Of a stretch of DNA of 64,000 bases, positions 53,980-63,765 are shown piece after piece (within the stretch, counting starts at the first letter, position 1; each line of letters opens with the position of its first letter). The stretch is from Aquilonibacter sp963820185 (GTDB lineage: Bacteria > Vulcanimicrobiota > Vulcanimicrobiia > Vulcanimicrobiales > Vulcanimicrobiaceae), in assembly GCA_963820185.1 (NCBI GenBank), contig CAWFYV010000002.1:744001-808000 (forward strand), written 5' to 3'. Below the pieces are notes generated by a model. It was not told the origin of the DNA and searched no databases. It saw only the letters and a list, made by a program, of their open reading frames with translations. The translations under genes were made by a program, and so were the position numbers.

Positions 53980-55195
53980 CTTCATGGCGACCGTGCGCCT
54001 TGCACTCGAGGCACTGATTCGCAACAAAGTGCGTTCGCTGCTAACGATGCTCGGCATCGTCATCGGCGTGGCGGCGGTCATTGTGACGGTCGCGATCGGC
54101 AGCGGTGCGCGCACCTCGGTTACCAATAGCATCAACGCACTCGGATCGAACTTGATCGTGGTGCAGCCCGGGTCGGTGACGCAGGGCGGTGCGCGCACGG
54201 GCTTCGGTGGTGCTTCGACCTTGACGCCTGCCGACGGGATGGCGATTGACGCAGCTCGCCGGCGTCGCGGCGGTCTCGCCGCTCGTCACCGTGCGCACGC
54301 AGGTCGTTGCCGGTGGGAACAATTGGCAAACAACGATCAGCGGCGTAGCGCCGACGTACACGTTTATCAAAGGCTGGCCGCTCGCGTCGGGAACGTTCTT
54401 TACCGACGAGGACATCGCAAGCTCGGCCAAGGTCGCCGTGTTGGGGCAGACCGACGTCAGCGAACTCTTTCCGGGCGGCAGCGATCCGATCGGCCAGAAC
54501 ATCATCGTCAAGGGCGTGCCGTTTACGGTGATCGGCACGCTTATCGCGCTGGGACAGAGCAGCACCGGCACCGATCAAGACGATACGATTTTGGTTCCCT
54601 ATACCTCGGCGATGCAGCGGCTCACCGGCCAAACGACGGTAAGCCAACTGATGGTTTCTGCTTCGAGCGCAGCGCTGGTCGACTCGGTGCAGACCGAGCG
54701 TGACGCAACTGCTCGAGCAACGCCATCGCATCGTCGCGGGAGCGCCGGACGATTTTCAAGTGCGCAACCTGCAGTCGATCGCCGCGGCTGCTTCGTCGAC
54801 CGGCGCGGTGATGGAGTTTCTCCTGGCGGGCGTCGCGGCGGTCTCGTTGATCGTCGGCGGTATCGGCATCATGAACATCATGATGGTCTCGGTCACCGAG
54901 CGTACGCGCGAGATCGGTTTGCGGATGTCGCTTGGCGCGCGCGGATCCTCGATTCTGCGTCAGTTCCTCACGGAATCGACCGTCTTATCCGCCGTCGGCG
55001 GAATCATCGGCGTGGTGTTTCGGATTTATCGGCACGTTCATCGTGTCGGTGCTCGCGAAATGGCCGACGCAGATACCGGTTGCTTGGGTCTTTCTGGCGG
55101 TTGGATTCTCGGCGCTCGTCGGCATCTTCTTTGGCTACTATCCTGCAAGAAAAGCAGCCAATCTCAATCCGATCGACGCGCTTCGCTTCGAATAG
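53976..55195 (+). CDS. MacB-type ABC transporter permease (FtsX family), frameshifted
   Basis: About 405 aa. MSFMATVRLALEALIRNKVRSLLTMLGIVIG is the conserved first helix with the MacB/LolC start. Then SNLIVVQPGSV, a periplasmic domain (VRTQVVAGGNNWQTTISGV, WPLASGTFFTDEDIASSA, KVAVLGQTDVSELFPGGSDP), and FtsX core (EFLLAGVAAVSLIVGGIGIMNIM, VTERTREIGLRMSLGARGSS), ending FGYYPARKAANLNPIDALRFE. Shifts near 54248, 54697 and 55015. Mechanotransmission transporter of lipoproteins, macrolides or peptides; substrate unknown. Confidence 0.87.
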
Positions 55196-55277
55196 CGGCC
55201 TTAATCGGGCATTCCACTATGCCTGGGCGCGGCAAGCTGCAATAGGCTTAAGGGTGCGCCCGAAGGAGGGCGTCGAT

Positions 55278-56246
55278 GTGCGTTCAGCTGTCTTACTTTC
55301 AGTCATCGTGGCCGCGGCCGCGCTCTTTGTTTTCGCCGCTCCGTCGCGTGTTGAACGCGCAGATGTCGATCGGCATTTCTATCGGTTTCGCGCCGCCGGC
55401 ACTCCCGCAGTACTATCAACCGGAAGCGACGCAGCCAAATATGATCTGGCAACCGGGCTATTGGGGCTTCGGCCAGGGCGGATTCTTTTGGGTGCCGGGC
55501 ACGTGGGTGCAAGCGCCGCAAGTCGGCCTGCTGTGGACGCCAGGTTATTGGGGTTGGAATAACGGTCAATACAATTGGAATCCCGGATACTGGGGCCGAA
55601 ATGTCGGATATTACGGCGGAATAAACTATGGCTACGGATACTACGGACAGGGTTATCGAGGTGGACGGTGGGATGGCAATTCGTTCCAGTTACAACACCT
55701 CGGTGACACACGTAAGCCGGTCGATGTCGCGCAATGACTATTACAGCGACCCGCGCTCCTACGTGAATCAGCATGACATTTCGCGCACGTCCTACAACGG
55801 TGGCGCGCATGGCGTCGTGGCGCGCCCTTCGCAAGCGCAGATTGCGGTCGAGAATCAGCGCACCTATCCGATGACGTCGGCGCAAACCGCGCACGTCGCG
55901 GTTTCGCAACAGAATCGCAACTACTATTCAAGCGTGAATCACGGCAGCCCGGGGCAGGTCGCTGTGCCCAGGCCGCTCACGCCGACGACTCGCCCGGTGG
56001 GATTCGCGCCGGTGCAACCGCAACAACGCGCCGCGATCCGGTGTACGCTACCGCAGCAGCAGCACGCCGCGCCAGTGCAAACGCAACAACATGCTGCGCC
56101 AGTGCAGCAGCAACCGCGCACGACGGCTGCAAAAACCGCCGCAACAGCAGCATGCAGCGCCGCAGCAGCACGCAGCTCCGGCCGCTAAACCGCAGCAACA
56201 GCAGCACGCCAATGCGAAGCCACGGGAGACGCCTAAGCCGGCCTAA
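55278..56246 (+). CDS. WXXGXW/PGYW-repeat secreted protein with Gln/His/Ala-rich tail, frameshifted
   Basis: Signal peptide VRSAVLLSVIVAAAALFVFA starting at GTG 55278 with AGGAGG upstream. The first part, after a shift near 55355, contains MIWQPGYWGFGQGGFFWVPG, WTPGYWGWNNGQYNWNPGYW and GYGYYGQGYRGG, a WXXGXW repeat (PF12779-type). After a shift near 55690 RSMSRNDYYSDPRSYVNQHD and HGVVARPSQAQIAVENQRTY, then a tail rich in Gln/His/Ala/Pro (PVQPQQRAA, QQQHAAPVQTQQHAAP, QQHAAPAAKPQQQQHANAKP) ending ETPKPA at TAA 56246. Surface or envelope protein; role unknown. Confidence 0.7.
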
Positions 56247-56248
56247 CT

Positions 56249-56410
56249 ATGGAACACACAACCCACGACGAGCATGCGCACAAGCATAGTGCCGACTGTG
56301 CGCATGCCAAGGTCCAGCACGCTGGGCACGTCGACTACCTGCATGACGGTCATTTGCATCACGTGCACGAGTCGCACTGCGACAATCATGGCCAGTTGTC
56401 GATGATCTAG
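56249..56410 (+). CDS. Histidine-rich 53-residue peptide
   Basis: ATG 56249 to TAG 56410 encodes MEHTTHDEHAHKHSADCAH and further HVDYLHDGHLHHVHESHC to DNHGQLSMI; about 15 of 53 residues are His, plus two Cys. This looks like a metal-chelating peptide, related to short His-rich proteins often annotated as putative zinc-binding or dehydratase-like. It is separated by two bases from the repeat gene, so it is probably co-expressed. Zinc, copper or nickel binding is inference. Confidence 0.7.
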   Translation: MEHTTHDEHAHKHSADCAHAKVQHAGHVDYLHDGHLHHVHESHCDNHGQLSMI

Positions 56411-56438
56411 CGCTATCCCATTATTGCAATAAGAAGAT

Positions 56439-56467
56439 CCTGCGAAGCTTCGCCGGGTTTCTTTCTC
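56439..56467 (+). terminator. Likely terminator after the His-rich peptide
   Basis: CC-x-GCGA-AGCT-TCGC-x-GG forms a small hairpin followed by GTTTCTTTCTC. Located 30 bases after the peptide's stop and 60 before hdeD. Weak but plausible. Confidence 0.45.
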
Positions 56468-56530
56468 ATCTATTGCGATCCCGAGTCGTAAGCTAGTCGT
56501 ATGTGATTACGATAGAAGGGAGAAATCACA

Positions 56531-57115
56531 ATGGTTGATAGAGTTGCCAATACGATCGACAACGTCGCAAGTAAGTGGTGGCTATTGCTCTTGCGTGGCC
56601 TAGCCGCGATCGCTGTCGGCATCGTCGCCTTCGTTCATCCCGGCGATACCCTCGTTGCGATGGTGATCGTGCTCGGCGCCTACGCGTGCTTTGCCGGTAT
56701 ACTCGCAATCGTGGCGGCCATCTCCGGCTTCGGCGGTGACCACTGGTGGGCGCTCCTGCTTGAAGGCATCATCGCGATTGTTGCAGCCGGGATCATTTGG
56801 TCGTGGCCGGTCTCTAGCACGCTCGCGTTTGTCTATTTCGTGGCGGCATGGTTGATCGTTTCCGGGATCCTTCAAGTCGCTGGCGGAGTGCGACTGCACG
56901 ATGTCATCAATAACGAGTGGATCTATGTTCTGACTGGAGTCATTTCCATCGCGTTTGGTGTATGGATCTTCCGCAACGGAGCAGAGGGTGTCGTTGTTAC
57001 GGCATTTCTCCTGGGATGGTATTTCCTGCTCTACGGAATTGCGGAGGTTGTAGTCGCGTTCAGGCTCCGGTCGCTGCACGGCACGGTGGCAACGCCGACG
57101 GTTAAGCACGCATAA
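56531..57115 (+). CDS. HdeD-family (DUF308) membrane protein
   Basis: 194 aa with a GGGAG site upstream. Six hydrophobic helices in three repeats, including LRGLAAIAVGIVAFVHPGDT, LLLEGIIAIVAAGIIWSWPV and YVLTGVISIAFGVWIF; the sequence WxLLLxRGLxAIxxGxxAFxxP is the DUF308 pattern. E. coli HdeD aids acid resistance at high cell density; related proteins exist in many bacteria with unknown role. The frame is intact. Confidence 0.9.
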   Translation: MVDRVANTIDNVASKWWLLLLRGLAAIAVGIVAFVHPGDTLVAMVIVLGAYACFAGILAIVAAISGFGGDHWWALLLEGIIAIVAAGIIWSWPVSSTLAFVYFVAAWLIVSGILQVAGGVRLHDVINNEWIYVLTGVISIAFGVWIFRNGAEGVVVTAFLLGWYFLLYGIAEVVVAFRLRSLHGTVATPTVKHA

Positions 57116-57143
57116 CATAGCCCCTTTGCAGAAGCGCAGGGAG

Positions 57144-57196
57144 ACAGCGCGGATCGTCGTCAATGAGCACCCGCTCGTGATGACGATCCGCGCTGT
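57144..57196. terminator. Long perfect hairpin terminator
   Basis: ACAGCGCGGATCGTC is repeated in inverted form as GACGATCCGCGCTGT, with a 23-base loop in which GAGC/GCTC can pair further, then TTTCT. It sits between the convergent hdeD gene (ending 57115) and the esterase (ending 57199). The 15-bp perfect stem is unusually long; it may act in both directions. Confidence 0.75.
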
Positions 57197-57198
57197 TT

Positions 57199-58167
57199 CT
57201 ATGAGCTTCCGAGCACGATTTCTTCGAGCCGCGGGTAGACGAGGTGCTCGCCCTGCGGGAATGTCGTTGGGTCGATGATATCGTGTCTGGGTGCCCCAAG
57301 CCCGGTCAGCACGACCTCTGAATAGTTCGCGCCATTCGCCTTCCATTGCGAAAGTAAGCCGCGTGACACGGAATTGTTGACGGCGCTCTCGTTCGCGTTC
57401 GTTACCAATACGCAGTTCCTTCCGAGCGGCTTGGAACTAGAATAAGTGAAGATCCCATCGCCGAAAAACGTCACTTCGGCGAGCGCGTGCGACGGATAGC
57501 CGGGGTAGGCATACGTTGGCAAGCATTTTTCCTTGACGCGCGGGTCCCACCACCAGTACATGCTTGGAATCGTGTACAGCGCATGCATCGCTGCCGTGCC
57601 CACGCCGCGTGGAATCCCGATCGGCATGAGAAACGGTGAGACCGCCACGGCCATATCGATCGGCATCGCTTGTGCGAGCCATAGCGACATCGAGCCGCCG
57701 AGCGATAGGCCGACCGAACTGACCCGCCGGCCGAGGCCACGCGCATACCGAAACGCGTCGAGCGTGCATGCTCCCAATTCGGGGATCGTGAGATCCGCCA
57801 AAATGTTGGTCAAGCGATCCTTTAAACCGTGGCGCGGCGTGCGCGCTGCGTAGACGTTGCAACCGCGCGCGTAAAATTGGCGCGCCAGCAGGTCGAACTG
57901 CTGCGGACAGTTCGTAAATCCGTGAAAGAGAATGACGACGTTTTCGACTTGATGGCCGTGCTCGTAAAGCCGAGGCAGAGCGTCTCGCGCGAGCGTCGCA
58001 TCGGCGGCATCGCGATCGATGATCGCGCGGATGGCGCGAACAGAATCGCCGTACGTGAGCGCCGCCGGCACCGGGGGCAGTGCACGCGGCGCTTGGCCCG
58101 CGCAATCCGCAAGCGCGATCGCTGCGACCGAAGCCGCAGCCGAAGCGGAGAATGCCCGTCGGTTCAT
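57199..58167 (-). CDS. Alpha/beta-hydrolase lipoprotein (esterase-like)
   Basis: 322 aa from ATG 58167; the longer frame to 58566 is antisense to another gene. Signal peptide MNRRAFSASAAASVAAIA with twin Arg and a Cys at about 22 (LADCAGQ), so a possibly Tat-exported lipoprotein. Alpha/beta-hydrolase core: VVILFHGFTNCPQQFD (oxyanion), nucleophile in SVGLSLGGSMSL, and candidate acid and base in the C-terminal third (VTNANESAVNN, GLGAPRHDI). A carboxylesterase or lipase-like activity in the envelope is expected; the substrate is unknown. Frame intact. Confidence 0.85.
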   Translation of the reverse strand: MNRRAFSASAAASVAAIALADCAGQAPRALPPVPAALTYGDSVRAIRAIIDRDAADATLARDALPRLYEHGHQVENVVILFHGFTNCPQQFDLLARQFYARGCNVYAARTPRHGLKDRLTNILADLTIPELGACTLDAFRYARGLGRRVSSVGLSLGGSMSLWLAQAMPIDMAVAVSPFLMPIGIPRGVGTAAMHALYTIPSMYWWWDPRVKEKCLPTYAYPGYPSHALAEVTFFGDGIFTYSSSKPLGRNCVLVTNANESAVNNSVSRGLLSQWKANGANYSEVVLTGLGAPRHDIIDPTTFPQGEHLVYPRLEEIVLGSS

Positions 58168-58234
58168 CGTTCTACGATTTAAGCATATCGGGGTGGGATA
58201 GGCGAACCTTCCTAGTTTGCGAAGTGAGGCGCTA

Positions 58235-59188
58235 ATGGCTACCGCAGTCGAGGTCCCGAAGACGCAGACGTTTCGCTGGATTGCGGCCTGGTCTCTACTG
58301 ATGCTCGCATTACTCGCGAGCGCGCCGCCTGCGATCGGCCAAGAGCTCGAACCGCGCTCGTATTCCGCGGTGCCGGTTGGCACGAATTTCGTGCTCGAAA
58401 CGTACCAGGTCTCGACCGGACAAGTCTCGGTCGATCCGTCACTTCCGATTAGCGATATAAATGCTTCAGTCAACACAAACACGCTGGGCCTCTCGCACAG
58501 CTTCGCGCTCGGAGGGCGCACCGCGAGTTGGGCGCTCGTCGTGCCGTATCTCGGTGCGCACATCACCGGAGCGGTTTACGGTCAGGCGCAGGCGGGCTCG
58601 CGCTTCGGCTTCTCGGACGTGCGCGCGCGCTTTGTGCTGAGTCTACTGGGACCAGCGCTGACGCCGAGTGAGTTCGCGCGTCGCAAACCCAGCACCACGC
58701 TCGGTGTGAGCCTGGCGGTTGCCGCTCCGACCGGCTCGTACGATCCGACGCACCTCATCAACATTGGCTCGAATCGCTGGGGGTTCCAGCCCGAGATCGG
58801 CATGGAGCAGCCGATGGGAAAGTGGTTCGTCGATGGGGCCGCGGCCGTATCGATTTTCTGCGCGAATACGAACTTCTACGGCGGCGGGATTCTGCAGCAG
58901 AGAGCGCTGGCGAACTACCAGTTTCACGTCGGATACAACTTTCGTCCCGGCCAGTGGCTCGCCGCCGATGCGAACTACTATGACGGCGGCGCAACCAGCA
59001 TAAATGGCGCTGCGGCGATCAATCGATTGGCGAACTCGCGTTACGGGCTGTCGTTCTCGCAACCGGTTGGAGCGGGTTTCTCGACAAAACTTTCGTGGTC
59101 GCGTTGGCTCAGTGGAACCTACGGGCAGCAATTTTCGACGGCTTCGGTCACGCTGCAATTCCGTTGGTTCGATCACCCCAAGCGTTGA
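58235..59188 (+). CDS. Outer-membrane barrel transporter, MetA-pathway-of-phenol-degradation type (PF13557-like)
   Basis: 317 aa from ATG 58235 with GAGG six bases before. Signal peptide FRWIAAWSLLMLALLASAPPA. The mature barrel has strand pairs GTNFVLETYQVSTGQVSVDP, SHSFALGGRTASWALVVPYL, PSTTLGVSLAVAAPTGSYDP, RWGFQPEIGMEQPMGKWFVD, and QFSTASVTLQFRWF as C-terminal strand. This is the intact counterpart of the barrel gene at 23 kb (similar organisation). Probably a transporter of hydrophobic molecules; substrate unknown. Confidence 0.8.
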   Translation: MATAVEVPKTQTFRWIAAWSLLMLALLASAPPAIGQELEPRSYSAVPVGTNFVLETYQVSTGQVSVDPSLPISDINASVNTNTLGLSHSFALGGRTASWALVVPYLGAHITGAVYGQAQAGSRFGFSDVRARFVLSLLGPALTPSEFARRKPSTTLGVSLAVAAPTGSYDPTHLINIGSNRWGFQPEIGMEQPMGKWFVDGAAAVSIFCANTNFYGGGILQQRALANYQFHVGYNFRPGQWLAADANYYDGGATSINGAAAINRLANSRYGLSFSQPVGAGFSTKLSWSRWLSGTYGQQFSTASVTLQFRWFDHPKR

Positions 59189-59194
59189 GCGGGC

Positions 59195-60190
59195 TCACGG
59201 CACAAACGAATGCAGAACTTTCCGGTACGTTGCGCGCTCGATTGTGTGGTCGTCTCCGTGAAGCCGGCTCATCATTCCGCGAATCTCACCGACCGACGCG
59301 AACTGGCGCGCGTCCAACCACGTGTCGAGCTCGTCCAGGAGCAGGCGAACGTAGCTTGGCCCGTTGCGCAATAGCGCTGATGTGGTCATGACCGCGTCGG
59401 CTCCGGCGAGCAGGTACTTCACGACTTCATCGACCGAGTCCACGCCCGTCGTTGCGGCCAACGAACAGTCCACTTGCCCATAGAGATTAGCGATCCACAA
59501 CAGTGGCAGCCCGATCTCACTCTTGTGGCTGAGTTTTGGTTCGAACGAAGGCCGTAGCCGCGCGAGATCGATGTCCGCGCAATAGAGCCGGTTGAAGAGG
59601 ACCAGCGCATCGGCTCCGGCGGCGAAGAGCGACATCGCCATGTCACCAAACGCGGAGTAGAACGGCGTTACTTTGACCGCAAGCGGCAGCGCGACCGATT
59701 GCCGGATCTGTTCGACGATACCGACGTGACGATCTTCGACCTGACGCCCCGAGACGGTGAGGTCGACGACCAGGTCGTAGATGTTGAGCTCGATCGCGTT
59801 TGCTCCGGCTTGCGCCATCAAGAGCGCGTACTCGACCCATCCCTCGACGCTGAAACCGTTCAGACTCGCAATAACCGGCACGCTGAGCGCTCCGCGCGCG
59901 CGGTCGATCAGCTGGAGGTGGCGTTCAAGCGCGTGCGATTCCGTCGCGCTTGCGGGGAAGTAGCCTTCCGCGACTTCGGCGACGCTCTGCGCTCCGAACG
60001 TAACGAGCTTATCGAAAACGTCTTGCTCCTCGCGGAGATCCTCTTCGAAGATCGACGGAAGCACAACGGCCCCGACGCCGCATTCTTCGAGACGGAGCAA
60101 CTGCTCCAAGTCGCCGGTCAACGGCGAAGCGGAAGCGATGAGCGGGCTGCGTAGTTGCATCCCCATGTAGCTCGTAGTCAAGTCGGCCAT
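59195..60190 (-). CDS. Dihydroorotate-dehydrogenase-like flavoprotein of the PFOR operon
   Basis: 331 aa from ATG 60190. FMN-binding TIM-barrel: TSYMGMQLRSPLIASASPLTG, IFEEDLREEQDVFDK (an insert typical of the PFOR-linked branch), PVIASLNGFSVEGWVEYALL, ANAIELNIYDL, PLAVKVTPFYSA, and ADALVLFNRLYCADID. It belongs to the DHOD-like group that is adjacent to pyruvate:ferredoxin oxidoreductases rather than to pyrimidine genes. A ferredoxin-linked reductase role is inferred from the context: stop of nifJ is five bases upstream. Confidence 0.88.
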   Translation of the reverse strand: MADLTTSYMGMQLRSPLIASASPLTGDLEQLLRLEECGVGAVVLPSIFEEDLREEQDVFDKLVTFGAQSVAEVAEGYFPASATESHALERHLQLIDRARGALSVPVIASLNGFSVEGWVEYALLMAQAGANAIELNIYDLVVDLTVSGRQVEDRHVGIVEQIRQSVALPLAVKVTPFYSAFGDMAMSLFAAGADALVLFNRLYCADIDLARLRPSFEPKLSHKSEIGLPLLWIANLYGQVDCSLAATTGVDSVDEVVKYLLAGADAVMTTSALLRNGPSYVRLLLDELDTWLDARQFASVGEIRGMMSRLHGDDHTIERATYRKVLHSFVP

Positions 60191-60195
60191 GGTCA

Positions 60196-63100
60196 CTACC
60201 TCGTCGATGGATGGAAGCTCGCTGCACTGCGCTCCGCTATTGCTTCGTACTGGCGATACTTCTCGAGCACGACCGCTTGCGCAGCATCCAGAAGGCGTTT
60301 GGCATCGTCGGGATGTGTGGTCGTGAGGCTGCGATAACGCAGCTCCTGATAGGCATACTCGCGCAGCGGTATCGTCGGGCGCGGCGAGTCGAGACAGAAC
60401 GGATTCTTGCCGGCCTCGAGCAGCACGGGATTGTATCGGAAGAGCGGCCAGTATCCGCTTGCGACGGCAAGGTTTTGGTGGAGCGGCGCGTCGCGCAGAT
60501 CGAAGCCGTGCGCGATGCATGGGCTGTACGCCAGCACGAGCGAAGGACCGCCGTAGGCTTCGGCTTCGCGCATCGCGAGCAACGTCTGTTGTGGATCGGC
60601 GCCCATCGAGACTTGTGCCACGTACACATTTCCATACGCGATCGCTTGAAGCGCAAGGTCCTTGCGCGCGGTGCGTTTCCCGCTGGTCGCGAACTTCGCG
60701 ACGGCGCCGAGCGGCGTAGCTTTTGAGGCCTGCCCTCCGGTATTGGAATAGACCTCGGTATCGAGCACGAGCACGTTGAGGTCACGTGCACTTGCAAGCA
60801 CGTGATCCAAGCCGCCGAACCCGATGTCGTACGCCCATCCGTCACCGCCGACGATCCAAATGCTGCGTCGGATGAGGTGATCGGCGACCGAAAGCAACTC
60901 GCGCGCGTCTTCGCTGTCAATCGCCGGCAGCTTCGCTTTCAGCGCGCTGACGCGCTCGTGCTGCGTGACCACGTCCGACTCGCGAATCTGCGACGCGTTC
61001 AGAATCGCATCGGCCAGCGGCGCACCGATCGCGGGCGCCAATTTTGCAAGGAGGGTGCGGGCGTACTCGAGATGCTTGTCGGCCGCGAGCCGGAACCCCA
61101 GACCAAACTCGGCGTTGTCTTCAAAGAGCGAATTCGACCACGCCGGACCGCGACCGTCCGCGTTGGCGGCCCACGGCGTGACCGGCAGATTGCCGCCGTA
61201 GATCGACGAGCAGCCGGTCGCGTTCGCAACCTGCATCCGATCGCCGAACAACTGTGAGAGCAGCCGCAGATACGGGGTTTCGCCGCATCCCGCGCACGCG
61301 CCGGGGAAGGCAAAGAGTGGCTCGAGGAATTGTACGCCGCGTACATTGGCGAAATCGACGCGACTGCGATCGTTATAAGGAATCGTTTCGAAGAACGATA
61401 CGCTTTCGAGCGCCGCTGCGAGGTGCGGTTCCTTGGGCTCGAGCCGGATGGCCTTGCGGTCGGGAACGCGCGCGCTTGTGGCCGGGCAGACTTCGACACA
61501 GTTGCCGCAGCCCGTACACTCCTCCGCATAGACCTCTAGCGCGTAGCGCACGTCGGGGAAACCGCGCACGTTGATCGGCGCCGACGCGAACGCTGCGGGC
61601 GCGTCGTCAAGCAGGGCGGCATCGAAATACTTCGTGCGTATAACGGCATGCGGGCATGCAAACGCGCACTGCCCGCACTGAATACACAGATCGGCGTCCC
61701 AGACGGCGACGACGTCGGACACGTTGCGCTTTTCCCAGACCGACGTTCCCACCGGAAACGTACCGTCGACCGGCATCAAACTCACCGGGATCGCGTCTCC
61801 ACGGCCAGCCATCATCGGCGCGGTAACCTCGCGCACAAAACGCGGCGCGCTCGCGGGGACGAGCGAAATCAAATCGAACGCCGCGCTTGCCTGCGCTGGG
61901 ACCGCGATCTCGTGCAAGTTCGCAAGCGTCCGATCGACGGCTTCGAAATTTTTTGCTACGACATCGGCGCCTTTGCGACCATAGGTCTTTTCGATCGCGT
62001 GCTTGATGCGCGCGATTGCCTCATCGCGTGGCAACACGCCGGAGAGCGCGAAGAAGCACGTCTGTAGAATCGTGTTCGTGCGGTTGCCGAGCCCAAGCTC
62101 CTGTGCGACCTTCCCAGCGTCGATCGCGAAGAGATGAAGCCGCTTGTCAATGATGGCTGTCTGCACGCTGAAGGGAAGCGCATCCCACGTTCGTTCAGCA
62201 GGGTGCGGGCTGTTGAGCAGCAGCGTTGCGTTGGGAGCCGCATAGCGCACGATGTCGAGCTTCTCGAGGAACGCGAATTGATGGCACGCGACGAAGTGCG
62301 CCGACTCGATGAGATAGGGTGCCGCAATGGGCTGCCGTCCGAATCGCAGGTGCGACACGGTCTGTGCGCCCGATTTGTGCGAGTCGTAGACGAAGTACCC
62401 CTGCGCGTACATCGCCGGATCCTCGGCGATGATCTTGACGCTGTTCTTGTTCGCGCCGACCGTGCCGTCGGCGCCGAGCCCGAAGAACACGGCACGCACG
62501 GTCTCGTCGCCCTCGATGCTAAAGGCCGGGTCGTACGCGAGGCTTCGGTGCGTGACGTCATCGTCGATGCCGATCGAAAAGGAGCGTTGCGGCGCCGGTC
62601 GTGCGAGTTCGTCGAACACGGCGCGCGCCATTGCCGGCGTAAATTCTTTTGAGGAGAGACCGTAGCGACCGCCGATGACGCGCGGCATGATCGCGCGGCG
62701 ACCGGTTGCAACCGCTTCTGCCAGCGTTGCGACAACATCGAGATAGAGCGGCTCGCCGCTACTGCCGGGCTCCTTCGTGCGCTCGAGCACCGCGATCGCC
62801 CGGCAGGTTTGCGGAAGCGCGTTCAGCAGATGCTCGCTCGAGAACGGTCTGAAAAGGCGAACGGCCAGCACGCCGATGCGCGGGGTCGTCGCGCGCAGCG
62901 CGGCTGCGGTTGCACGCAGCGTTTCGGTTGCTGAACCCATCACGATGACAACGCGTTCGGCATCGGGATCGCCGGCGTACTCGAAGAGCTGGTAGCGGCG
63001 TCCGGTCGCTGCTGCAAAGGCATCCATCGCGCGCTGCGTGACGGCGGGGACGCGGTCATAGAACGGATTGCATGCCTCGCGCGCTTGGAAGAACGTGTCG

Positions 63101-63765
63101 GGGTTGTGCGCGGTTCCGCGGACGACCGGATGTTCCGGCGAAAGCGCGCGTGCGCGGTGCGCACGCACGAGATCTTCGCGAATCAAGAGCCGGAGTGTTT
63201 CGTCCGAAAGGATTTCGAGCTTGTTGATCTCATGCGAGGTCCGGAAACCATCGAAGAAATGCACGAACGGCACGCGCGATTCCAGCGTTGCGGCTTGCGC
63301 GATCAGCGCAAAATCGTGGGCTTCCTGCACCGACGCGGAGGAGAGCATCGCGAAACCGGTCGGACGTGCAGCCATGACGTCGGAGTGATCGCCGAAGATC
63401 GAGAGTGCGTGTGTCGCGATCGAGCGGGCCGCGACGTGAAAGACGGCCGACGTGAGTTCGCCCGCGATCTTGAACATGTTGGGGAGCATCAGCAAGAGCC
63501 CTTGCGACGCGGTGAACGTGGTCGTCAACGCGCCGCTCTGCAATGCTCCGTGCACGGCGCCCGCCGCGCCGCCTTCACTCTGCATTTCGACGACGCTCGG
63601 GACGGTGCCCCAGATGTTGGTAATGCCCGCCGACGCCCACTCGTCGGCCAGTTCGGCCATCGTCGACGACGGCGTAATTGGGTAGATCGCGCAGACCTCG
63701 TTGATACGGTACGCAACGTACGCCGCGGCAGTGTTCCCATCCATCACGTCGAGTCGCGTGCTCAT
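60196..63765 (-). CDS. nifJ: Pyruvate:ferredoxin (flavodoxin) oxidoreductase
   Basis: About 1189 aa from ATG 63765 and an intact frame, longest here. Domain I (MDGNTAAAYVAYRINEVCAIYPITPSST), CoA-binding domain III, domain IV gamma, two [4Fe-4S] ferredoxin motifs (CIQCGQCAFACP near residue 692, CTGCGNCVEVCP near 748), a third cluster-binding motif (CAGCGETPY near 823) and the TPP-binding stretch (IVGGDGWAYDIGFGGLDHV and TEVYSNTGGQASKATP). It oxidises pyruvate to acetyl-CoA and CO2 (or runs in reverse). Upstream gene overlaps by ATGA; the DHOD-like gene follows. Confidence 0.97.
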   Translation of the reverse strand: MSTRLDVMDGNTAAAYVAYRINEVCAIYPITPSSTMAELADEWASAGITNIWGTVPSVVEMQSEGGAAGAVHGALQSGALTTTFTASQGLLLMLPNMFKIAGELTSAVFHVAARSIATHALSIFGDHSDVMAARPTGFAMLSSASVQEAHDFALIAQAATLESRVPFVHFFDGFRTSHEINKLEILSDETLRLLIREDLVRAHRARALSPEHPVVRGTAHNPDTFFQAREACNPFYDRVPAVTQRAMDAFAAATGRRYQLFEYAGDPDAERVVIVMGSATETLRATAAALRATTPRIGVLAVRLFRPFSSEHLLNALPQTCRAIAVLERTKEPGSSGEPLYLDVVATLAEAVATGRRAIMPRVIGGRYGLSSKEFTPAMARAVFDELARPAPQRSFSIGIDDDVTHRSLAYDPAFSIEGDETVRAVFFGLGADGTVGANKNSVKIIAEDPAMYAQGYFVYDSHKSGAQTVSHLRFGRQPIAAPYLIESAHFVACHQFAFLEKLDIVRYAAPNATLLLNSPHPAERTWDALPFSVQTAIIDKRLHLFAIDAGKVAQELGLGNRTNTILQTCFFALSGVLPRDEAIARIKHAIEKTYGRKGADVVAKNFEAVDRTLANLHEIAVPAQASAAFDLISLVPASAPRFVREVTAPMMAGRGDAIPVSLMPVDGTFPVGTSVWEKRNVSDVVAVWDADLCIQCGQCAFACPHAVIRTKYFDAALLDDAPAAFASAPINVRGFPDVRYALEVYAEECTGCGNCVEVCPATSARVPDRKAIRLEPKEPHLAAALESVSFFETIPYNDRSRVDFANVRGVQFLEPLFAFPGACAGCGETPYLRLLSQLFGDRMQVANATGCSSIYGGNLPVTPWAANADGRGPAWSNSLFEDNAEFGLGFRLAADKHLEYARTLLAKLAPAIGAPLADAILNASQIRESDVVTQHERVSALKAKLPAIDSEDARELLSVADHLIRRSIWIVGGDGWAYDIGFGGLDHVLASARDLNVLVLDTEVYSNTGGQASKATPLGAVAKFATSGKRTARKDLALQAIAYGNVYVAQVSMGADPQQTLLAMREAEAYGGPSLVLAYSPCIAHGFDLRDAPLHQNLAVASGYWPLFRYNPVLLEAGKNPFCLDSPRPTIPLREYAYQELRYRSLTTTHPDDAKRLLDAAQAVVLEKYRQYEAIAERSAASFHPSTR

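Noticed and set aside
56040..56230. CRISPR-like or satellite repeat (CAGCAG/CGCAGC units)
   Set aside because: The repeat is codon-based (Gln/His/Ala) within the tail of a secreted protein; no spacer structure.
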